Shown here in pieces: positions 18,045-26,204 of a stretch of DNA of 64,000 bases. The position numbers were made by a program, and so were the translations under genes. Origin of the DNA: CBDBND01 sp965207985 (GTDB lineage: Bacteria; Pseudomonadota; Alphaproteobacteria; Rhodospirillales; Rhodospirillaceae); NCBI GenBank assembly GCA_965207985.1, contig CBDBND010000032.1:372001-436000 (forward strand). Reading direction: 5' to 3'. Position 1 is the first letter of the stretch; each line of letters starts with the position of its first letter. Under the pieces are notes generated by a model that was not told the origin of the DNA, made no database searches, and saw only the letters and a list, made by a program, of their open reading frames with translations.

Positions 18045-18764
18045 TCAACCTTTCTTGTTCATCCCTGCAGCGGCATACCGGTCCCAAAGGTCGGGCCGCC
18101 GCGAGCGGGTTATGGTCTCTGCCTGGTCCCGCCGCCAGGCTTCAATATTTTTGTGGTGACCGGATGTAAGAACCTCGGGCACCGGGCGACCATCCCAAAC
18201 GTCCGGTCGCGTGAAGTGAGGGTATTCCAGCAGACCCTCGACAAAACTTTCCTCCGCCAGTGACTCCGCGCTGCCCATGACCCCGGGCAACAGCCGGATG
18301 ACCGCATCGAGCACGGCCATGGCGGCGGCTTCACCGCCCGAAAGGACGAAGTCGCCGAGGCTGACTTCTTCCATGGCCCAGGCGTCGACCACCCGTTGAT
18401 CAATGCCTTCGTAGCGCCCGCACACCAATGTCACCCCATCTGCGGCGGCCAAGTCTCGCGCCAGGACCTGGTCGAACAGGCGTCCGCGCGGAGTGAGACA
18501 AATCAACGGCCGGCCGTTGGTATGGGCGTGGCGGAGGGCGGCATCTATAACATCGGGCCGCATCACCATGCCGGCGCCACCCCCGAAAGGGGCGTCGTCA
18601 ACGGAGCGGTGTTTATCGCTCGCAAAGTCCCGTATGTCCACCGTTTCCAAGTGCCACAGGCCGTCCTCGAGAGTCTTGCCCGCGAGGGATGCGCCGAGGG
18701 GTCCGGGGAACATGTCCGGAAACAGGGTCAGGACCACAGCCTGGAACGGGTTGCTCTGATTCAT
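18045..18764 (-). CDS. trmD: tRNA (guanine-37-N1)-methyltransferase
   Basis: 239 residues from ATG 18764, which overlaps the rimM stop in ATGA. TrmD methylates G37 next to the anticodon using SAM and a trefoil knot. Seen: LTLFPDMFPGPLGASLAGK, DDAPFGGGAGMVMRPDV, VCGRYEGIDQRV, SLGDFVLSGGEAAAM (the SAM knot) and the C-terminal HFTRPDVWDGRPVPEVL. The long upstream extension of the frame belongs to rimM in another frame. Confidence 0.97.
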   Translation of the reverse strand: MNQSNPFQAVVLTLFPDMFPGPLGASLAGKTLEDGLWHLETVDIRDFASDKHRSVDDAPFGGGAGMVMRPDVIDAALRHAHTNGRPLICLTPRGRLFDQVLARDLAAADGVTLVCGRYEGIDQRVVDAWAMEEVSLGDFVLSGGEAAAMAVLDAVIRLLPGVMGSAESLAEESFVEGLLEYPHFTRPDVWDGRPVPEVLTSGHHKNIEAWRRDQAETITRSRRPDLWDRYAAAGMNKKG

Positions 18765-19345
18765 GACCCTTGGTTCTCCTGCTCGGGCGGATCGGGTGCG
18801 GCTTCCGCTTGAGCGAGGGCCGTTGAGTCGACAACGATCCGACCGGCGGAAACGTCGACCACAGGCACCACTGTTGGTGTAAAGAGCAGCAGCAGAGTGC
18901 TCCCGTCGGGCCGGCGCACATCGATCATGTCGCCGCCGCCGAAATTGTAGAGAGCTATGACCGTTCCACATATCTCGTCCGTTTCGTCCATCACATCCAG
19001 TCCAATGAGATCGGCGTGATAGTATTCGTCCTCTTCATCCGTTTCGGGCAAAGCATCCCGCGCCACATAAAGCCGTTGCCCCTTTAGGGTGTCCGCTTGG
19101 GTGCGGTCTTCAATACCCTTTGACCGGGCAATGACAACGCCTTTGGCTTCTCCCGTAATCTTGAGCGTCAGGCTTTGTCCGTCATCGGTGTCGACCGGAC
19201 CATAGGCGGCGATGTCTGCGGGGTCCTCGGTAAAACTCTTGATCCTGAGGTCCCCCCTTAGACCGCGGGCACCGACAATCACACCGAGACAGACTTTGCC
19301 TTCAGGTGTTGGCGCCTGTTTGCCTTTGGCCCCTGTGTCCGTCAT
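18761..19345 (-). CDS. rimM: Ribosome maturation factor RimM (16S processing)
   Basis: About 194 residues from ATG 19345; starts at 19354 (ATG) and 19369 (GTG) are also open. The core shows CLGVIVGARGLRGDLRIKSF (RimM N-terminal domain) and EYYHADLIGLDVMDE with the PRC-barrel end STLLLLFTPTVVPVVDV. It binds S19/30S during assembly. It follows rpsP closely and couples to trmD. Confidence 0.94.
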   Translation of the reverse strand: MTDTGAKGKQAPTPEGKVCLGVIVGARGLRGDLRIKSFTEDPADIAAYGPVDTDDGQSLTLKITGEAKGVVIARSKGIEDRTQADTLKGQRLYVARDALPETDEEDEYYHADLIGLDVMDETDEICGTVIALYNFGGGDMIDVRRPDGSTLLLLFTPTVVPVVDVSAGRIVVDSTALAQAEAAPDPPEQENQGS

Positions 19346-19371
19346 GGCTTGCATCCCGGGAGGAACCACCC

Positions 19372-19977
19372 TCAGCCCTCGGCCTTTTCCTCTTCCTTGT
19401 TTTCCTCAGTCACAGACTCTTCAGTTGAAGCCTCTTCAGATGGTTTGTCTTCTGCAGGAGCGTCCTCCGCGGCAGGTTCAGCCGCCGCCTCTTCTTTCGG
19501 AGTTTCCTCAGCCGGAGCTGCCTCTGCGGGCGCGTCTTCAGCCGGAGCGTCTTCAACCGCCGCGTCTGCAGGAGCCTCTTCGGCAGGCGTTTCTTCAGCC
19601 GGTTTCGCAGCTTCGGCAGTCGCTGCTTCGGCCGCCGCCTTGGCCGCCTCTTCCGCTTCCTTCAAACGTTCCTGGGTTTTGGCGCGTGGCAGATTCTTTT
19701 TGGTTTGTTCGGGAATGGCTTTGGCTTCGAGAATGCCGGCCTTGGCCAGAAAGCGGTGCACCCGGTCCGACGGCGTTGCGCCTTGACCCAACCAATGGCG
19801 GATACGGTCCTCTATTAACGTCACGCGGTTTTCATGATCACTCGGCAGCAATGGGTTATAGGTGCCTAGCTTTTCGATGAACCGGCCGTCCCGTGGCGCA
19901 CGGGAATCCGCCACCACGATCCGGTAGAAAGGCCGCTTCTTAGCCCCACCCCGGGTTAAACGAATACGCAAACTCAT
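19372..19977 (-). CDS. rpsP: 30S ribosomal protein S16 with a long acidic Ala/Glu tail
   Basis: 201 residues. Residues 1-80 are normal S16 (MSLRIRLTRGGAKKRPFYRI, VVADSRAPRDGRFIEKLGTY, IEDRIRHWLGQGATPSDRV). Residues from about 105 to the end form a low-complexity tail of Ala, Glu, Pro, Asp in AEEAP/AEDAP-type repeats. Alphaproteobacterial S16 often has an extension, but this one more than doubles the protein and is strongly acidic. It heads the operon and starts with a good ribosome-binding site (AAGGAGAAA). Confidence 0.96.
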   Translation of the reverse strand: MSLRIRLTRGGAKKRPFYRIVVADSRAPRDGRFIEKLGTYNPLLPSDHENRVTLIEDRIRHWLGQGATPSDRVHRFLAKAGILEAKAIPEQTKKNLPRAKTQERLKEAEEAAKAAAEAATAEAAKPAEETPAEEAPADAAVEDAPAEDAPAEAAPAEETPKEEAAAEPAAEDAPAEDKPSEEASTEESVTEENKEEEKAEG

Positions 19978-20006
19978 ATATTTTTCTCCTTGTGATTCAT
20001 TTCTGT

Positions 20007-21416
20007 TTAGCGCCCGCGAAAAGGACCGCCGGGCGGCATGCCCACGGGCAATCCTCCTGGCGCCATTCCACCGGGCATTCCGCCGCCGGAAAGCAGACCT
20101 GACAGGCCTTGTTTCTTCATCTTTTTCATCACCGCCGCCATTTGCTGGTGTTGTTTGAGCAGACGGTTGACGTCAGGCACGCTGGTGCCGGACCCGGCGG
20201 CGATGCGTTTCTTGCGTGAGGCTTTGATGAGAGCCGGCTGGATGCGTTCCTTCGGCGTCATGGACAGGAGAATGGCCTCCTGACGTTTGATCATCATCGG
20301 GTCCACGTCGGCTTGCTTGAGCTGCTTGGCCATTTTGCCGACACCCGGCAGCATGCCGAGGATTCCTTTCATGTCGCCCATCTTTTGCAGCTGCCGCAAT
20401 TGGGCGAGCAGATCATTAAGATCGAACTGACCCTGCATCATGCGCTTGGCCAGGCGCTCGGCTTCCTCTTCATCGACGGTTTCGGCCGCCTTTTCCACCA
20501 AGCTGACCACGTCGCCCATACCGAGGATGCGTCCGGCAATGCGTTCCGCATGAAAAGCTTCAAGAGCGTCGGTCTTTTCACCCACACCCATGACCTTGAT
20601 GGGCACACCGGTGACGGCGCGCATGGAGAGAACCGCACCGCCGCGGGAATCTCCGTCCACTCGGGTCAAGGCGATGCCGGTGATGCCGACCTTTTCCTGG
20701 AAGGCGGTGGCCGTGGCAACGGCGTCTTGGCCGGTCAAGGCATCGGCCACCAAAAGCGTTTCCACCGGTGAGACCGCATCCCGTACCTGCGCCACTTCGT
20801 CCATGAGTTGCTGATCAATGGTGGTACGGCCGGCGGTATCCAACAGCACCACGTCGAAGCCGCCCTTACGGCCTTCGTCCATGGCCCGCTTGGCGATGTC
20901 CACCGGCTTTTGGCCGTCAACGACGGGCAGGGTGATGACATCGGCCTGTTGTCCCAAGGTGGCGAGCTGATCCATGGCGGCGGGGCGATAGACATCCAGC
21001 GATGCCATCAGCACCCGCTTCTTTTCTTTTGTCTGCAGATAGCGTGCAATCTTGGCGGTGGTGGTGGTCTTACCTGAGCCTTGCAGCCCGACCATGAGGA
21101 AGGGCGCCGGGGGTGCGGCTTTGAAATTTATCTCACTTGCGGTTTCGTCTTCGCCGGTCAGCATGTCGACCAGACAATCGTGGACAATCTTGACCACCAT
21201 TTGCCCGGGGGTGACCGACCGGATGACCTGTTCGCCGACGGCTTTTTCCGTTGCGGTTTCGACGAAGTCCTTGACCACCGGCAGGGCCACGTCGGCTTCC
21301 AGCAGGGCAACGCGCACCTCGCGCATGGCAGCACGGACGTCGTCTTCCTTCAGCGCCCCCCGGCGAGTGAGCGCATCGAAAACCGAGCCCAGCTTTTGCG
21401 ATAAGCCATCAAACAT
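20007..21416 (-). CDS. ffh: Signal recognition particle protein Ffh
   Basis: About 469 residues from ATG 21416 (MFDGLSQKLGSVFDALTRRG); an upstream extension of the frame is not coding in the family. The NG domain shows VGLQGSGKTTTTAKIARYLQ, VDGQKPVDIAKRAMDEGRKG, DTAGRTTIDQQLMDE, and TRVDGDSRGGAVLS; the M domain follows with KQADVDPMMIKRQEAILLSM and RIAAGSGTSVPDVNRLLK. The C-terminus is Gly/Met/Pro-rich. It targets membrane proteins with 4.5S RNA and FtsY, also in this window. Confidence 0.97.
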   Translation of the reverse strand: MFDGLSQKLGSVFDALTRRGALKEDDVRAAMREVRVALLEADVALPVVKDFVETATEKAVGEQVIRSVTPGQMVVKIVHDCLVDMLTGEDETASEINFKAAPPAPFLMVGLQGSGKTTTTAKIARYLQTKEKKRVLMASLDVYRPAAMDQLATLGQQADVITLPVVDGQKPVDIAKRAMDEGRKGGFDVVLLDTAGRTTIDQQLMDEVAQVRDAVSPVETLLVADALTGQDAVATATAFQEKVGITGIALTRVDGDSRGGAVLSMRAVTGVPIKVMGVGEKTDALEAFHAERIAGRILGMGDVVSLVEKAAETVDEEEAERLAKRMMQGQFDLNDLLAQLRQLQKMGDMKGILGMLPGVGKMAKQLKQADVDPMMIKRQEAILLSMTPKERIQPALIKASRKKRIAAGSGTSVPDVNRLLKQHQQMAAVMKKMKKQGLSGLLSGGGMPGGMAPGGLPVGMPPGGPFRGR

Positions 21417-21643
21417 GCGTCGATCTGCGCTCCTATCCTGAGAGATCCGTGGACCCAAAGCGGTAACGCGCCAGTGCGCGAACCCTCGCGGACTGGCGGA
21501 CCCCCTCGGGAGCAGGATGCCCAAAGGTGTTGAATTCCTTCGCCCAGCCCAAGCGGACAGGACGGGCGCAGTGTACGGGGTTCCCCCTTAAGAGTCAAGG
21601 GATTGGCTGGACTCTGAGCCCTTACCGCTCCTATAAGGCGGCC

Positions 21644-22492
21644 ATGATCAGCCGCTATTCAGAAGAAGGCCTGCCCTTCCGCAAGATGCACGGACTGGGC
21701 AACGATTTCGTTGTCCTGGATGCGCGCATGCGGCCCATGGAGCTTACCGATGCCCAGGTCCAGACCTTGGCCGACCGGCGCACGGGTGTGGGTTTCGACC
21801 AACTGTTGATTATCGAACGGGCGCAAGGCGACGGGGACGCCTTCATGGCTGTTCGTAATGCCAACGGCGGCGTCAGTTCGTCTTGTGGCAACGGGGCGCG
21901 CTGTATCGCAGACGTGGTGATGGCCGAAACAGGCAAGGACACGATCGTCCTAGAGACTCTGGCCGGTCCAATCTCTGCCTCTCATGCGGACAACGGGCAG
22001 GTTGCCGTCGACATGGGCGCAGCCAAACTGGATTGGCAGGATATCCCCCTCGCCATGGAAGAAAATACCGAGCATGTGGACTTGGTTGTGGGCCCCTTGC
22101 GCAATCCGGTCGCGGTCAGCATGGGCAACCCCCATGTTGTGTTTTTTGTCGATGACGCCGAAGGGATTGATCTGGAACGGTTCGGCCCGATGATCGAAAC
22201 CCACGCTCTGTTTCCCAAGCGAACCAACGTGGAAGTGGTTGAGGTTCTGGATCGCGATCATGTGCGCATGCGGGTATGGGAGCGCGGCGTTGGCATCACC
22301 CAGGCGTGCGGTACCGGGGCCTGTGCCGCAGGCGTTGCCAGCGCGCGGCGGCAGCTGACGGAGCGCGATGTGACGGTTACTTTGGATGGCGGGGACTTGC
22401 AGATCACTTGGCAGGACGACGGCCATGTCATCATGACAGGCCCGGTGTCGTATAGTTATGAAGGCGTCCTCCGCGGAGACCTGTTGCTGTGA
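21644..22492 (+). CDS. dapF: Diaminopimelate epimerase
   Basis: 282 residues from ATG 21644 (MISRYSEEGLPFRKMHGLGN). It converts LL- to meso-diaminopimelate for lysine and peptidoglycan. Both catalytic cysteines are present: SSSCGNGARCIADV and QACGTGACAAGVA, and GNPHVVFFVDD matches the family. It is divergent from ffh and overlaps mtaB (GTGA), forming dapF-mtaB-ftsY. Confidence 0.96.
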   Translation: MISRYSEEGLPFRKMHGLGNDFVVLDARMRPMELTDAQVQTLADRRTGVGFDQLLIIERAQGDGDAFMAVRNANGGVSSSCGNGARCIADVVMAETGKDTIVLETLAGPISASHADNGQVAVDMGAAKLDWQDIPLAMEENTEHVDLVVGPLRNPVAVSMGNPHVVFFVDDAEGIDLERFGPMIETHALFPKRTNVEVVEVLDRDHVRMRVWERGVGITQACGTGACAAGVASARRQLTERDVTVTLDGGDLQITWQDDGHVIMTGPVSYSYEGVLRGDLLL

Positions 22493-23787
22493 CCAAACCA
22501 TCGCATAATCATCAGGACCCACATGAGGACCTGCGTGTGGTCAGCTTCGGATGCCGGCTTAATGCCTATGAGTCAGAGGTCATGCGCGGTCATGCTTTCG
22601 CGGGCGGACGGACCAACTGCATTATCGTCAACACCTGCGCTGTGACCTGTGAAGCGGAGCGCCAGGGCCGGCAATCCTTGCGGCGGCTGCGACGGGAAAA
22701 CCCTGAGGCGGAAATCATCGCCACCGGTTGCGCCGTGCAGCTCAATCCAGAGGCCTATGCGGCCATGCCGGAAGTAAACCGGGTGGTCGGCAACGAACAC
22801 AAGGTGAAAGCTGAAACCTTTGCTGCCGAAAACAATGTGCCGGTGCTGATCAGCGACATCATGGCTGTGCGGGAGACGGCGTCACATTTGGCCGAAGGCT
22901 ATGCCTCAAGTTTCGGTGAAAGAACGCGGGCGTTCGTGCAAATCCAACAGGGCTGCGATCACCGCTGCACCTTCTGCATTATTCCCTTTGCCCGGGGCAA
23001 CAACCGCAGCGTTGCCATGAGACGGCTGGTCGACGAAGTGCGCGCCCTTGTCCGTTCGGGCCACAAAGAGATTGTGCTCACGGGCGTGGACATCACTGGG
23101 TACGGCACCGACCTTCCGGGGCGGCCGACGCTTGGGCAAATGGTGCGCCTGTTGCTGAACACCGTTCCCGAGTTGCCCCGTCTCAGGCTGTCGTCGTTGG
23201 ACCCGGCCGAAGTGGATGACGATCTGTTTCACGTCATTGAACATGAGCGCCGTCTGTTGCCTCACTTTCATCTCTCCGTACAGTCGGGCGACGACATCAT
23301 CTTAAAACGCATGAAGCGCCGTCATCTGCGCGCCGACGTGTTGCGGTTCTGCGAGCGGGTGCGGCGCATCCGGCCCGATGCTGTGTTCGGTGCCGATTTC
23401 ATCGCCGGTTTCCCGACCGAAACGGACGCGCAGTTCGAGAACACGGTCACCCTTGTAGAAGAAGCCGGGCTCACGCATCTGCATGTGTTTCCTTATTCCA
23501 TCAGGGAGGACACGCCGGCGGCGCGCATGCCGCAAGTGGACCGGGGGGTGATTAAAGCCCGCGCGGCCCGATTACGTGCCGTGGGCGAACAAGCCATGGC
23601 TCAGTTTCTGTCCCGGCAGGTTGGCCGTTCAGTCTCTGTGCTGATTGAAAAGAACGGCATGGGTCTGAGCGAACATTATGTGCCTGTGCACGTGCAACCG
23701 GACTTTCGTGCCGGTGCTTTGATTGACGTCACTGTAACCGATGTGACAGACGGTGCATTGATCGCCACTCACTCTATCGCCGCTTAA
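22489..23787 (+). CDS. mtaB: tRNA-t6A37 methylthiotransferase (radical SAM)
   Basis: 432 residues starting with GTG in a GTGA overlap with dapF. It converts t6A to ms2t6A at position 37. Seen: the N-terminal MTTase domain with Cys in SFGCRLNAYES, NTCAVTCEAERQGRQ and TGCAVQLNPEA (second 4Fe-4S), then the radical-SAM motif GCDHRCTFCIIPFARG, and the TRAM-like end. The Cys-rich GCRLN start is typical of MtaB rather than MiaB. Confidence 0.95.
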   Translation: MTKPSHNHQDPHEDLRVVSFGCRLNAYESEVMRGHAFAGGRTNCIIVNTCAVTCEAERQGRQSLRRLRRENPEAEIIATGCAVQLNPEAYAAMPEVNRVVGNEHKVKAETFAAENNVPVLISDIMAVRETASHLAEGYASSFGERTRAFVQIQQGCDHRCTFCIIPFARGNNRSVAMRRLVDEVRALVRSGHKEIVLTGVDITGYGTDLPGRPTLGQMVRLLLNTVPELPRLRLSSLDPAEVDDDLFHVIEHERRLLPHFHLSVQSGDDIILKRMKRRHLRADVLRFCERVRRIRPDAVFGADFIAGFPTETDAQFENTVTLVEEAGLTHLHVFPYSIREDTPAARMPQVDRGVIKARAARLRAVGEQAMAQFLSRQVGRSVSVLIEKNGMGLSEHYVPVHVQPDFRAGALIDVTVTDVTDGALIATHSIAA

Positions 23788-23791
23788 TCCT

Positions 23792-24739
23792 ATGTCAGAT
23801 CCGTCACCACCAGACCAGGCTGACTCTCTAGGCTGGTTCAGCCGGCTGACGGCGGGTCTGCGTAAATCCTCGTCCAAGCTGGTGACTGGCATCGGCGATG
23901 TGCTGACCAAGCGCCCTTTGGATGAGGCCGCTCTGGAAGAATTGGAAGAGTTGCTCATCACCGCCGATGTGGGCGCTGCGACAGCGGCAAAACTCACCGG
24001 TAATCTTGCCAAGACCCGGTTCGGCAAGGAGGTCACGTCCGAAGAGATCCGTCTGTCCTTTTCACAGGACATCGCGGACATGCTTCAACCTGTGGCTTTG
24101 CCGTTGGCAATTGATCCCTCAAAGAAACCGTTTGTGATTCTTGTGGTCGGCGTCAACGGCGCTGGCAAGACCACCACCATTGGCAAGATGACCAAACAGT
24201 TCCGCGATCAGGGACTGACGGTGACCCTGGCCGCCGGGGACACCTTCCGCGCCGCGGCCGTGGAGCAGCTTCAGATCTGGGGCGAGCGTACGGGCGCACC
24301 GGTGATCGCCCGGGAGACCGGGGCCGATGCGGCCGGTTTGGCCTTTGACGCCCTTGAGGAAGCCAAAGGCCGGGGCGACGACATTCTCATCGTCGATACG
24401 GCAGGGCGCTTGCAAAACAAGGATGCCCTCATGGACGAGTTGGCCAAAGTGGTGCGTGTCCTCGGCAAAGTGGACGATACCGCGCCCCATGCGGTGCTGC
24501 TGGTGCTGGATGCCACCGTCGGTCAGAACGCCCATTCACAGGTCGACGTGTTCAAGGACGTGGCAGGCGTCACCGGTCTGGTGCTGACCAAACTGGACGG
24601 CACCGCCAAGGGCGGCGTGGTGGTGGCGCTGGCGGAACGGTTTGGCCTACCGGTCCATTACGTCGGCGTCGGCGAAGGGGTGGATGACCTGCGTCCGTTT
24701 ACGGCGGCGGACTTTGCCAAGGGCTTGCTGGACGTTTAG
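23792..24739 (+). CDS. ftsY: Signal recognition particle receptor FtsY
   Basis: 315 residues, without the long acidic A domain of E. coli. The G domain shows VGVNGAGKTTTIGKMTKQFR, AAGDTFRAAAVEQLQIWGER, DTAGRLQNKDALMDELAKV, TKLDGTAKGGVVVALAE and GVGEGVDDLRPFTAADF. It receives SRP-ribosome complexes at the membrane. The last 47 bases recur imperfectly at 26197-26243, where they encode PFTTADFAKGLLEVS and a stop, apparently the original gene end displaced by an insert. Confidence 0.96.
   Translation: MSDPSPPDQADSLGWFSRLTAGLRKSSSKLVTGIGDVLTKRPLDEAALEELEELLITADVGAATAAKLTGNLAKTRFGKEVTSEEIRLSFSQDIADMLQPVALPLAIDPSKKPFVILVVGVNGAGKTTTIGKMTKQFRDQGLTVTLAAGDTFRAAAVEQLQIWGERTGAPVIARETGADAAGLAFDALEEAKGRGDDILIVDTAGRLQNKDALMDELAKVVRVLGKVDDTAPHAVLLVLDATVGQNAHSQVDVFKDVAGVTGLVLTKLDGTAKGGVVVALAERFGLPVHYVGVGEGVDDLRPFTAADFAKGLLDV
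24691..24737. repeat. Direct repeat of the ftsY 3' end, copy 1; copy 2 at 26197-26243
   Basis: 47-base segments agree at 42 positions. Copy 1 is the end of the present ftsY; copy 2 starts directly after the stop codon (26194-26196) of the inserted membrane-protein gene and keeps the ftsY reading frame through to a stop at 26246-26248. The arrangement resembles the attL/attR pair made when an element integrates at a gene's 3' end. Confidence 0.85.
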
Positions 24740-25092
24740 AAGCTTGAGCGTACCGCTTTAGCAATTGAATTAGGTGGCCTTTCCCATGGAAAACGACGAC
24801 CGCGATTTATTGCAGAAGGAATATTTCTTACTCGAAGAGATGTTCGAGAATTTCGATTCTAAAGCGCTAACCATCAAAGCGTGGAGCGTGACCGTCAGCA
24901 TGGCGGGGATTGGTGCCGCTTATGCATACAAGACTAAAGAGTTGCTCATTCTATCGGCAGGAAGTGCATTGTTGTTTTGGGCTATTGAAGCTCTCTGGAA
25001 ATTGTTTCAGCGTGCTTACACAAAAAGAATTGAAGAAATCGAATCCTATTTCCGAAGTGAAATCGGGCAACTTTCACCGCTCCAAATTTCTA

Positions 25093-26054
25093 GAGCATTT
25101 TCTGATCACGCACGGTCATATCCTGCGGCAGTGAAGTAGTTTTGGCACTCGGTTTGGGTGACTGTGTCGATGGCGGTTGCAATGGCGTCGTGGAGGTCGT
25201 CGACGCTTCTGGCGGCGGCCTTTTTCAGAAGGGCCTTGAGCTTTGCGAAGGCCATCTCGATGGGGTTGAAGTCTGGACTGTAGGGTGGCAGGAAACGGAG
25301 TTCGGCGTCGGCGGGTTTGAGGGTTGGGACCAGCATTTGCTCGACATAGGCAAGGACGGCGTCACCGTGCATTGCGCCGTCGAGCACCATGGGTGCGGTG
25401 ATGCCGTCCGATCTGAGCGCGCCGATGAAGGTGGTGGTCTTCCAGTGGCCGTGAGGGATGGCGGCCTGGCAGCGCTGCCCGCGCGGCGCGCGGCCATAGC
25501 GCCGGGCCATCTTGGTCGATGCGCCGGTCTCGTCGATGAAGACCAGCCGCTCCGGCATCAGGCCGGGCTGCGCGCCAAGACATCAGGACGTTGCTGCTCG
25601 CTGGCGTGCGCGGTTTTTTTTGAAGGTCATGCCGTGGCGGTCGAGCAGCCGCCAGACCGTGCTCAAGGCAACCCGAAGCCCGTGGGCCTCCTCCAGACAG
25701 GCCGCGATCTCGGCCAGGGTGATGTCCGGCGTCTCGGCGACAAGCGCCAGAACCTCCTCGGCATACGCTTCAAGGCGGTGCGAGCGGCGGTCCCCGCCTT
25801 GCGGCCGCGGCCGCACATCACCCCGCCGCCGCCACTGATCAACCCATTTGATCGCCGTCGAGGGCGCAACCCCAAAAACCTTCGCCGCAGACCGACGCGA
25901 CATCCCGCCGTCCACCGCCGCAACCAACCGGTGTCGCAGATCATTCGAAAGAGGTCTCGTCATGCAGGCTGGCCTCCTTCACCAGCCCACATCTTGAATC
26001 AGAAAACAGAGACTTTGGGAATCCCTAACGATTCCGTCAGATCAAAAAACTCTC
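25093..26054. mobile_element. IS630-family insertion sequence, second type
   Basis: 962 bases flanked by TA (25091-25092 and 26055-26056) with related inverted ends (TAGAGCATTTTCTGATC and TAGAGAGTTTTTTGATC read inward). The insertion point is verified because the host gene frame resumes exactly across one TA. Its transposase is on the minus strand. Confidence 0.9.
25106..25963 (-). pseudogene. IS630-family transposase lacking the second catalytic Asp
   Basis: The HTH part starts at ATG 25963 (MTRPLSNDLRHRLVAAVDGG) and ends in MTFKKN at eight A residues (complement of 25614-25621), a likely programmed frameshift site. The catalytic part has VFIDETGASTKMARRYG and later FLPPYSPDFNPIEMAFAKLK, but between LVPTLKP and ADAELRFL about 28 residues that normally contain the D-NLGSHK motif are missing in frame. 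One of the three catalytic acids is therefore absent, and the copy should be inactive. Confidence 0.9.
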
Positions 26055-26204
26055 TAGAAGTTGGAAAGCCGCTTGGGATGAATTTACGTTTAGGGGCTTT
26101 CTTAGCGTAATGAGTTGGTCACACGTTTTTCTTCCACATTTGCCAGTTCTTATTGTTGGAATCTTGCTATTCTATCTCGGTCCTGATCCGAAGTAGACGT
26201 CCCT

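Larger units (their letters stand above)
24774..26196 (+). pseudogene. Small membrane protein gene split by IS630
   Basis: The 5' part (ATG 24774 to 25092) gives a hydrophilic start (ENDDRDLLQKEYFLLEEMFE), FDSKALTIKAWSVTVSMAG with two membrane segments, and a charged helix up to LQIS. Taking out the IS630 and one TA joins 25092 to 26057, and the frame continues RSWKAAWDEFTFRGFLSVMS, then another membrane segment LPVLIVGILLFYLGPDPK and a stop. The rebuilt protein has 152 residues. Without the IS the current frame runs to 25139. I recognise a recurring type of small bacterial membrane protein but no function. Confidence 0.85.

Noticed and set aside
25142..26110. 322-codon open frame antisense to the IS630 transposase
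   Set aside because: It is the reverse complement of a recognised transposase and shows no protein features.
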